This document shows, piece by piece, positions 14,501 through 20,604 of a DNA stretch of 20,604 nt. The position numbers and the translations under genes are program-made. Source of the stretch: CAMCHP01 sp036835325 (lineage in GTDB: Bacteria; Bacteroidota; Bacteroidia; Flavobacteriales_D; Sanyastnellaceae); contig DAITMF010000052.1 in the NCBI GenBank assembly GCA_036835325.1, positions 1 to 20,604 on the forward strand, read 5' to 3'. The notes beneath the pieces were generated by a model that saw nothing but the letters and a program-made list of their open reading frames with translations, had not been told where the DNA came from and ran no database searches. Position 1 is the first letter of the stretch. Every line of letters starts with the position of its first letter.

Positions 14501-14895
14501 CCATGCGTGGCTTCTGGGTGAATTCGCGCAACGGCAACAGCTTCGCTGTGCTCAATGCCGAAGTGCGCTGGCCCATCTTCAAATACCTGCTCCAAAAGCC
14601 CATCAAATCTGACTTCGTTGAAAATTTCCAAGTGGTCGCGTTCTCGGATGTGGGCTCTGCCTGGACGGGCCCGTCACCCTATGTCGAAGAAAACGCCTTC
14701 AACCGAATCACCTTCACGCAAGGTCCGGTCACGGCCATCATCGACAACAACCGCGAGCCCATCGTTTGGGGCTACGGCTTCGGCCTGCGCTCACGCATTC
14801 TCGGCTACTTCGTGCGCGCTGACTGGGCCTGGGGCGTTGATGACGGTATCGTAATGCCCCGCGTCTTCCACGTATCGCTGGCCCTCGACTTCTGA
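11575..14895 (+). CDS. Exported pseudopeptidase-PD40 propeller-outer membrane barrel protein
   Basis: This is an 1106-residue envelope protein. The ATG at 11575 gives a clear signal peptide with an ANA-Q cleavage site after residue 25; the 47 in-frame codons upstream overlap the divergent hydrolase gene and its promoter and are unlikely. Residues about 30-290 resemble a peptidase-MA-like domain (FEVYYYQGGKDFAAYV, LPDWYEDGLHLY), but the HExxH position reads REGLA, so metal catalysis is unlikely. Residues about 330-530 hold TolB/PD40 propeller blades (LSPNGEYIAWV, FLPDGKTVIFASNRPDD). Residues about 705-1106 look like an Omp85/BamA-type barrel, ending in FHVSLALDF with a terminal Phe. A secretion or surface-assembly role with the next gene is inferred. 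Homologues carry labels such as TolB-like, without known function. Confidence 0.85.
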   Translation: MTQRLSQLYVLKFFLLLMAGGAANAQFYTGSQQEFGQNRVQFRSFDWLYYPTENFEVYYYQGGKDFAAYVAQSAQKNLLELEVFFDFALEERVQIIVYNKQSEFRQSNIGIANDDAYNIGGTTRIVGSKLFVYFQDDYAALEAQLREGLAQVIFNQQMYGGDWRELIKNAALLALPDWYEDGLHLYAAVPWNAEIAAHIRDGMVSGRMHKFNRLSGDDSRYAGYALWKYISDVYGANVIPNILYMTRISRSIDSGFLFVLGADLSTLTNECIEYYTSQFRQDERKRNNPALIPQYPEADSDKQSEFEALSREEQSEFLQKKWKRRLGQLPVKWRKKYAYSEFELSPNGEYIAWVTNELGQYKIWLYNTTTGKRKRILKRDHRLDRITDTTYPILAWHPTSRILTYVFEDKGRPFIANYSIDDNKHVVKELFRIDKVVSMAYANDGRRIIFSGVREGRTDLYLYQSIGNNQEQLTFDIYDDLHPSFLPDGKTVIFASNRPDDTLRMNAPNEPFDRTLDIYLFHLNSRKLERITQTPDVNELKPFAYTGNQYTFLGESNGRRNRYIASIDSAISRIDTTIHYRFFTVTDALSDWSTPPVDYQFIPETGEWLVSFVEKGKTVPYFGRRSEDVVSTERNNGKGSDSAASLTNSPDVISVIEPTNGDPQFDFRNYRFEDDASSMTYEKESVNIAPTAKASETPTDTAKAKTILIGKPRNYRLNFATDYILTQVDNTFAQQFYQQFSGPTTMFPGISGLMKLGASDLFEDYKIVGGFRLSGNLSNNDYGVMFEDLSGRTDKRFQFMRQGNRQVIGNAAIVQLHTHTAEYRLSYPFHELLSLRWSFIYRQDRKVFLSTDDRNLRRPNEFLHNIGTRAEYVFDNTYPVALNLRLGTRYKFWGEYYVDATQRQSDFGVAGLDIRHYERIHREMIFAVRLAASTSFGARRLVHYLGGVDNWIFQRIDEDMPISEEQNYFFQTLASPMRGFWVNSRNGNSFAVLNAEVRWPIFKYLLQKPIKSDFVENFQVVAFSDVGSAWTGPSPYVEENAFNRITFTQGPVTAIIDNNREPIVWGYGFGLRSRILGYFVRADWAWGVDDGIVMPRVFHVSLALDF

Positions 14896-14928
14896 TGCGT
14901 AAACCTCGGTTTCATGTATCTTACGGGC

Positions 14929-17900
14929 ATGAAATACGGTTTGACTTTTCTTCTTTCTTTTTTGGTTGGATGGATGACCGCCCAGTCACCCGATTCAAGT
15001 GTATTCGCCAATATGCACATGAGGCACATCGGCCCGGGAACCATGAGTGGCAGGGTTACCGCCATCGCTGTTGAAACCGATGACCCGAAGGTGATTTATG
15101 TGGGCACTGCCTCCGGAGGATTGTGGAAGTCAAATTCAGGAGGGATGACCTGGCAAGCCGTGTTCGACGAAGTGCCCGAACAATCCATCGGAGCGCTTTG
15201 CATTGACCCAAGCAACCCCGATGTCATTTGGGCGGGAACAGGTGAAGGAAACCCACGCAACTCGCACAACTCAGGCGCCGGAATCTACCGATCGGCTGAT
15301 CGTGGAAAAACCTGGCATCCCATGGGACTCACCGAAACGCGCAACATTCACCGCATTGTCGTACACCGCAACGACCCCAACACCGTGTGGGTGGCTGCCA
15401 TGGGCTCGGCCTGGGGCGCACACCCTGAACGTGGCGTCTTCAAAACCTCCGACGGTGGAAAAACATGGCGCAAAGTGCTTTACTCCAACGATCTGAGCGG
15501 ATGCGCCGAACTCGTAGCCGACCCGCGTAACCCTGAAAAACTCTACGCCGCACTCTACGAACACCACCGCAAACCTTGGACCTTCCAATCAGGGGGCGAG
15601 GGCTCCGGCTTTTATGTGTCGTACGACGGCGGTGAAAACTGGCAACAGCGCACCCACGACGATGGCCTGCCAAGAGCTCCGCTTGGTCGCATGGGAATTG
15701 CCATCTCGGCCGCCAATCCCGACGTTGTTTATGCGCTGGTCGAAGCCAAAAAAACAGGCCTCTACAAAAGCACAGACGGAGGCAAAAACTTCGATTTGGT
15801 GAGCACCCGAAACATCGGAAACCGTCCGTTCTATTACGCCGAAATCTACGCTCATCCATCCAATGAAAACACCCTGTTCAACCTGTATTCACTGGTAAGC
15901 AAAAGCATTGACGGAGGCAAAAACTTCGAGGTCATCTTGCCGTATTCTGGTGCCCACCCTGACCACCACGCCTTTTACATCCATCCGAAAAACCCTGAAT
16001 TCATGGTCAACGGAAACGATGGAGGATTGAACATCAGCCGCGATGGCGGCAAAACGTGGGAGTTCATTTCGAACCTGCCCGTGGGTCAATTCTACCACAT
16101 CGATTACGACCTTGAAACGCCGTACAACGTATACGGAGGCATGCAAGACAACGGCTCTTGGGTAGGGCCGGCCTATGTTTGGCACTCCGAAGGCATTCGC
16201 AACGACGATTGGAGAGAGCTTTATTTTGGGGATGGATTTGATGTCGCACCCGATAACCGCGGCTACGCCTATGCGATGTCGCAAGGTGGAAATGTAGCCC
16301 GCATTCACCTCGAAACCGGCCAAAGCCACTTCGTGCGGCCGCAATCACCCGATACCACCGCCTTGCGATTCAACTGGAATGCCGCCATTGCCCTCGACCC
16401 GCACAACCCCGACGGCGTGTACTTCGGAAGCCAGTTTGTGCACTACAGCTCAGACAACGGACAGTCATGGCAGGTGATTTCACCCGACCTCACCACGAAC
16501 GACCCCGATAAACAACAGCAAGCAAAGTCAGGCGGACTTACCATTGATGCCACGAACGCCGAAAACCACACTACCCTGCTCTGCATCGCACCTGACCCTC
16601 ACGACAAGAAAGTCATCTGGGCGGGTTCAGATGACGGCAAGTTGCACGTCACCCGCGACGGTGGCAAAACGTGGAAGAGCGTATATCCCAAAGCGAAAGA
16701 CCTTCCGGAAGGATGCTGGATACCCCAAATCGTGCCCTCCCCACACGCTGCCGGTGAAGCATTTGTGGTCATCAACGACTACCGCCGAAACAACCGCAAA
16801 CCCTACCTCTTTCATACCACCGACTTCGGTGCGAAATGGACCAATCTCACCGCATCCGACGAAGTCGAAAGCTATTGCCTTTCGGTTGTGCAAGACCCTG
16901 TGGCCCCTGAATTGATCTTCTTGGGGACGGAAAACGGCCTCTACTTCTCGCTCAACAAAGGCAAGAATTGGCAAAAATGGACCCATGGCTACCCATCGGT
17001 GTCAACGATGGACCTGAAAATCCACCCTACCGAGCACGACCTCATCATAGGCACCTTCGGCCGCGGAGCGTACATTTTGGATGACATTCGTCCGCTTCGC
17101 GCTTTTGTCAACGGGCAAAAACCAAGCTCCTTTGAAGCTTTTCCAGCGCCCACCGCCTACCACAACTACTGGCGGCGCAACGTCGGTGAACGCTTTCATG
17201 CCGACCACCATTGGAGCGCTCCCAACAAAATAAGCGGTGGAGCGTTCAGCTACTTCCTCGCGCCCGACAGCGTGAACGATGATGACAACAAGGCGCGCAT
17301 CCTGTGCAAAGTGACCAATGCACAAGGCGACACCATCAGAACCTTTAAGTTCGCGCCTTCAAAAGGCATTGCACGCACCAGATGGGACCTAAGGGAAGAC
17401 GGCGTATTCGGCATCCGGCGCAAAAAACCAAAGGCCGACGAACTTCCCGGTGGAGGCGCTTACGCCAGCCCCGGAACCTACACCCTTCACCTCAGCTACA
17501 AAGGCATGTCGACATTAACTACCATTGAAGTGGAAGCCGACCCACGCAGCAAAGCATCCGAGCTCGATTTTAACGCACAGCGCCAAGCGTGGAAAGCTGC
17601 CGACGCAGCCAACGAAGCAGCAGGCTCGCAATTCGCACGCTTGTGCGAGGCCCGCGAACAACTCGGGCTCATCAAATCACAGCTTGACTACCTCAAAACC
17701 AACGAAGACACAGCCACCGTCAACGCCGTGCAGCCAAAGCTTGACAGTCTGTTAAAACGCATCGGTACCATCGAAGAACGCTTCATGTTGGCCGAAGACT
17801 TCGAGGGCTACGATCACGTAACCGAACGCCTCGACGACATTGTGAGCGCTCCGTATTGGTACCTCAGCTCACCCGGACGAATTCCAGGGGCAAACGTTGA

Positions 17901-18036
17901 ACGCGCAATTGAACGTGCTACAGAGGCTGTTGGCGGCATCAAACGCGACATCGATGCATTTTTTGAAACGGCGTATGCACCGTTTATTGAACAGCTCGAG
18001 CTGCCCAGTTTGAACGATATGTTCCGCAAAGAATAA
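14929..18036 (+). CDS. Secreted Asp-box (BNR/VPS10-like) beta-propeller protein
   Basis: This is a protein of about 1035 residues. The ATG at 14929 gives a compact signal peptide ending MTA-Q at about residue 19; the ATG at 14914 would add five residues. Eleven Asp-box motifs (S/T-x-D-x-G-x-x-W/F) are readable, among them SADRGKTW, TSDGGKTW, SYDGGENW, STDGGKNF, SRDGGKTW and TRDGGKTW. They span about residues 60-690 and imply one or two large propellers of the sortilin/VPS10 or glycosidase-like type. A beta-rich domain (about 740-870, PGTYTLHLSYKG) and a helical C-terminus (about 880-1035) follow. There is no recognisable type IX sorting domain. The Asp-box fold is used by sialidases and by binding proteins, and no catalytic residues can be assigned. 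It starts 33 bp after the barrel gene and is probably cotranscribed with it. Confidence 0.88.
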   Translation: MKYGLTFLLSFLVGWMTAQSPDSSVFANMHMRHIGPGTMSGRVTAIAVETDDPKVIYVGTASGGLWKSNSGGMTWQAVFDEVPEQSIGALCIDPSNPDVIWAGTGEGNPRNSHNSGAGIYRSADRGKTWHPMGLTETRNIHRIVVHRNDPNTVWVAAMGSAWGAHPERGVFKTSDGGKTWRKVLYSNDLSGCAELVADPRNPEKLYAALYEHHRKPWTFQSGGEGSGFYVSYDGGENWQQRTHDDGLPRAPLGRMGIAISAANPDVVYALVEAKKTGLYKSTDGGKNFDLVSTRNIGNRPFYYAEIYAHPSNENTLFNLYSLVSKSIDGGKNFEVILPYSGAHPDHHAFYIHPKNPEFMVNGNDGGLNISRDGGKTWEFISNLPVGQFYHIDYDLETPYNVYGGMQDNGSWVGPAYVWHSEGIRNDDWRELYFGDGFDVAPDNRGYAYAMSQGGNVARIHLETGQSHFVRPQSPDTTALRFNWNAAIALDPHNPDGVYFGSQFVHYSSDNGQSWQVISPDLTTNDPDKQQQAKSGGLTIDATNAENHTTLLCIAPDPHDKKVIWAGSDDGKLHVTRDGGKTWKSVYPKAKDLPEGCWIPQIVPSPHAAGEAFVVINDYRRNNRKPYLFHTTDFGAKWTNLTASDEVESYCLSVVQDPVAPELIFLGTENGLYFSLNKGKNWQKWTHGYPSVSTMDLKIHPTEHDLIIGTFGRGAYILDDIRPLRAFVNGQKPSSFEAFPAPTAYHNYWRRNVGERFHADHHWSAPNKISGGAFSYFLAPDSVNDDDNKARILCKVTNAQGDTIRTFKFAPSKGIARTRWDLREDGVFGIRRKKPKADELPGGGAYASPGTYTLHLSYKGMSTLTTIEVEADPRSKASELDFNAQRQAWKAADAANEAAGSQFARLCEAREQLGLIKSQLDYLKTNEDTATVNAVQPKLDSLLKRIGTIEERFMLAEDFEGYDHVTERLDDIVSAPYWYLSSPGRIPGANVERAIERATEAVGGIKRDIDAFFETAYAPFIEQLELPSLNDMFRKE

Positions 18037-18040
18037 ACGA

Positions 18041-20604
18041 TCAGTTGCATGTTGTGCCGAAGAGACTCAAAAACAGAAGCACGTCAGATACATTCGTTTG
18101 GTCATCGCCACTAAGATCGGCTGCGCATGACGAAGCACATCCGAATTCAGCGAGCAAAATGAGCAGGTCTGACGCTGCAACGATGCCGTCGTTGTCAAAA
18201 TCGCCTGCACATTCCGGCGTCGACGACTCGCCCAATCGACCAATAAACGCGTCGGAGCCGGTAAAGGAGAACTGGTCACCAAAACTGGTTCCAAACGTAC
18301 CGGCAATGTAAACTTCGTTTGCAGCAAGGCTTATTCCCTTGGGCTCGATTCCATTGGTTTCGTTTGACATTAAGAAGCCCTCAACCCAAGCGCCTGTAAG
18401 TGTTGTTCTTGCGTAAAAACCATTGTTGAACGGCACCGTTGACTCAAGAATCGGATTGCCATTGTCAAAAAGAGCAGTCTCATTGCGAATCCATCCTGTA
18501 AACAAGAACTCATTGCCGTTGACAATCAAATCGCCCGCCACATCGGTACCGGGCCCGGCAGCGACGACGTAAGCTGTGTCAAGGTCACCACCGTTGTCGT
18601 ACAGCGCGATAAATAGGTCTGTGCTACCCTGCGAAACGAGGGTCTCGTTCACAGACAAGCTCCCAAGGTTGGCCGAATTTGAGAAGCTGGCGTAGAGAAC
18701 GAATCGATTTGCATCAACAGCAGCAATTGCACTTGCGGTAATGGCCCCCGATTGCAAATTGGCCCAAAGGTAGTCTCCGGCTGGCGAGTAGGCCGCCACA
18801 ACAATGGTATTCTCGCCTGAACCAACCAAAGGATCAGCATTACCGGAGGGATCCATGTTCACGGTAAAAACAATCCGTGCAACCAGCAATACATTTCCAT
18901 CGCTATCGAAACCTACCCTTTGCCCACCATCGAGATTCGATGTCGACCCAAAGCGGAAAGCCCATTGATAATCGCCCTCATGAGAAAATGACGCAACGAA
19001 GCCATCGGCATTTCCCGCAGATTCCAGAACTACACCATCCGAAATGGAAAGGTTGCCTCTAAAATTCCCGGTGAAAACGATGCGGTCTTCATTCACCGCG
19101 AGGTGTGTCGCAATCTGGAGCTGTGTGCCCTCAAACTCGCGGTGCCATAAAAGTTCCAAGTCGGCATTTAATTTGAACACCACCATGCGGCTTTGGTTGG
19201 CATTCGCCGCTAAGGAGAGCTCTCCGCCGGCGTGAAAGAACGATGCATTACCGGTAAAGTAGCCGATGGCATATACATTGCCGTTGGCATCCGCCTCAAC
19301 GCCGGTCATGAAAGCCGAGGTCGTTGCCTGCAATCGCGCCGTGGCTTGAGCGCCCCCGGTTTCACCGAAGCGAGTGAGGTAGCCACCGTTGCCGATGACG
19401 TCAATCGCATTTCCATCCTCAAAAAATAAACGTCCGGTAAAATTCCCTGATGCAACGGCTCCGCCGGATGGCAACGCTGTAACCGCAGTCACGTCAACAT
19501 TTCCACCTGGCTGGTCTTCACCCGAAAACACTGCTTGATAGGCTCCTGTGGAAGTGCTGTAATCGACCAAAAAGAAGTCGCTGTCGTTGTTGCGCACCGG
19601 AACAACAATGGCCTCGCCTACTGATGGGTCAAAATCTGTAGTATTCGTGAAACGACCAACGGCACGAAGGATGCCGTTTGATTCAACCACATCGGTCACG
19701 TATGAAGTACCCGCCGACTGGATGTCGCTCATCCAATTCAGGGTTAAGTCATTGACGTTGTATGAAGCGAGGAAGCCGTTCAAACTGGTAGCTGTAAATT
19801 CTGCTGCCTCGCCATTCGGGTTGAAATTGGCGGTGGCAGCATAATTGCCGGTCACCAGCAACTGATCGCCGAATCGCTCAATTCCTTGACCACTGTCATT
19901 GCCGGTAGAACCAATTTTAAATACATCGGTGAGTTCACCTGTACCGCTAGAATACAAGGCAACAAACGCATCCTGATTGCCTGATGACACCAATGTTTCA
20001 GTGTTGAGGTCACCCTCGAACACCGAAGTGAACCGAAACTCACCCGTGACGTAGACGGTACCATCCATTACCGAAATGCCACGCCCAAAATCGGCTCCGC
20101 CATCGCCTGCTCGGCGTGCCCAACGGAAGGCGCCTCCGGAGGTATACGAAGCCACGAAAACATCGTCGTTCGATCCGTCGGAAACCAAAAGAAACTCCGA
20201 ATCAGGCGACGGATCAAAATCTTTCGTTAGGCGAAAAGCTCCGGTGATGTACAAATTGCCGGAGTCGTCGCGCGATATGGCATGGATCAAATCAAATGAC
20301 ACAACCGCCCCTCCAATCTGAAAACCCCATTCGAACTCGAAACTGTCTTTGGTGTAGGATGCAACGAAAGTCAGCTGCCCACTTTGTCCACCGGTGCTGA
20401 CCTCAAAAGTACCCGGCCCCGGGTCGATGTCCATCGACTGTCCGAACACGCCACACAACACCAAGCTATTGCCATTGACCACCAGAGCGGTACCCGAATC
20501 AACACCATCACCGCCAAGCCTCTCAGCCCAGCGAAATACCCCATTGGCGGTGTATGACACGACCCACAAATCAGCATTCGGCTGTGGATTGTCAATCAGC
20601 ACTT
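18041..20604 (-). CDS. Secreted beta-propeller protein with dockerin-like C-terminus (5' end outside window)
   Basis: At least 853 residues are visible, and the frame is open at the right edge, so the start and signal peptide are missing. The visible part contains about twelve repeats of 60-70 residues. Each has a core like VYVTGEF or LYITGAF followed by DFDP, then DVFVASYTSGGAFRWARR, in the manner of SBBP-type propellers. The last 60 residues hold two EF-hand-like loops: DFDNDGIVAASD, with all the usual ligand positions, and DLSGDDQTNVSD. Each is followed by a helix ending in FG (LLILLAEFGC, VLLFLSLFGTTC). This is the layout of a type I dockerin repeat, bracketed by four cysteines. Calcium-dependent folding and surface display or protein binding are inferred. 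The gene converges on the Asp-box gene, 4 bp between stops. Confidence 0.85.
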   Translation of the reverse strand, partial: VLIDNPQPNADLWVVSYTANGVFRWAERLGGDGVDSGTALVVNGNSLVLCGVFGQSMDIDPGPGTFEVSTGGQSGQLTFVASYTKDSFEFEWGFQIGGAVVSFDLIHAISRDDSGNLYITGAFRLTKDFDPSPDSEFLLVSDGSNDDVFVASYTSGGAFRWARRAGDGGADFGRGISVMDGTVYVTGEFRFTSVFEGDLNTETLVSSGNQDAFVALYSSGTGELTDVFKIGSTGNDSGQGIERFGDQLLVTGNYAATANFNPNGEAAEFTATSLNGFLASYNVNDLTLNWMSDIQSAGTSYVTDVVESNGILRAVGRFTNTTDFDPSVGEAIVVPVRNNDSDFFLVDYSTSTGAYQAVFSGEDQPGGNVDVTAVTALPSGGAVASGNFTGRLFFEDGNAIDVIGNGGYLTRFGETGGAQATARLQATTSAFMTGVEADANGNVYAIGYFTGNASFFHAGGELSLAANANQSRMVVFKLNADLELLWHREFEGTQLQIATHLAVNEDRIVFTGNFRGNLSISDGVVLESAGNADGFVASFSHEGDYQWAFRFGSTSNLDGGQRVGFDSDGNVLLVARIVFTVNMDPSGNADPLVGSGENTIVVAAYSPAGDYLWANLQSGAITASAIAAVDANRFVLYASFSNSANLGSLSVNETLVSQGSTDLFIALYDNGGDLDTAYVVAAGPGTDVAGDLIVNGNEFLFTGWIRNETALFDNGNPILESTVPFNNGFYARTTLTGAWVEGFLMSNETNGIEPKGISLAANEVYIAGTFGTSFGDQFSFTGSDAFIGRLGESSTPECAGDFDNDGIVAASDLLILLAEFGCASSCAADLSGDDQTNVSDVLLFLSLFGTTCN

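Noticed and set aside
13894..14631. Minus-strand frame of 245 codons
   Set aside because: It is a shadow of the barrel region; no motifs, and the codon pattern follows the plus-strand gene.
14896..14928. Separate promoter for the Asp-box gene (TATCTTAC)
   Set aside because: It is a weak -7 match without a -33 in a 33-bp gap; cotranscription with the barrel gene is simpler.
18041..20604. Regularly recurring short patterns suggesting a CRISPR or DNA repeat array
   Set aside because: The periodicity is at protein level (propeller repeats of 60-70 residues). Nucleotide copies diverge and there are no constant repeats with spacers.

Overview
The window looks like chromosomal DNA of a Bacteroidota bacterium, most likely a marine or freshwater Flavobacteriales lineage. 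Several things point this way. Putative promoters follow the TTG/TAnnTTTG pattern of this phylum rather than TTGACA/TATAAT, and Shine-Dalgarno sequences are essentially absent. The gene content also fits: a receiver-CRP fusion regulator, tandem double-domain universal stress proteins, a TolB-like propeller fused to an outer-membrane barrel, and Asp-box and FG-type propeller secreted proteins. Base composition by eye is close to 50% G+C, fairly high for Flavobacteriales. I would not name a genus.

Left block (1-5161, minus strand). In transcription order it encodes a soluble PAS-PAS sensor histidine kinase, a receiver-CRP response regulator overlapping it by 4 bp, a small conserved protein of unknown function, and two universal stress proteins. 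A tRNA-Pro(GGG) with its own good promoter follows, then a near-perfect bidirectional hairpin terminator. The order suggests a signalling module (kinase, DNA-binding regulator, effectors) tuned to energy, redox or oxygen state. That role is inference.

Middle block (5259-10835, plus strand). pheT is followed, with a 1-bp stop/start overlap, by a GPAT-like acyltransferase with C-terminal membrane helices. Next come an OmpR/PhoB-type response regulator and a membrane histidine kinase, also coupled by a 1-bp overlap. Their promoter region carries two TTAAC repeats spaced 11 bp apart, as in a PhoB-type operator. A metallo-beta-lactamase-fold hydrolase on the minus strand (10836-11480) abuts the kinase gene tail to tail with no spacer.

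Right block (11575-20604). First is an 1106-residue exported protein combining a catalytically degenerate peptidase-MA-like domain, a PD40 propeller and a C-terminal outer-membrane barrel. It is followed after 33 bp by a secreted Asp-box (BNR/VPS10-like) propeller protein with eleven Asp boxes. Converging on these from the right is the 3' part of a minus-strand gene for a secreted beta-propeller protein with about twelve repeats and a cysteine-bracketed, dockerin-like pair of calcium loops. Its 5' end lies beyond the window.

No CRISPR array, insertion sequence, prophage or rRNA was seen, and no stretch above 300 bp lacks a gene. The best candidates for something little described are the kinase/receiver-CRP/USP module and the pseudopeptidase-propeller-barrel protein next to the Asp-box protein.
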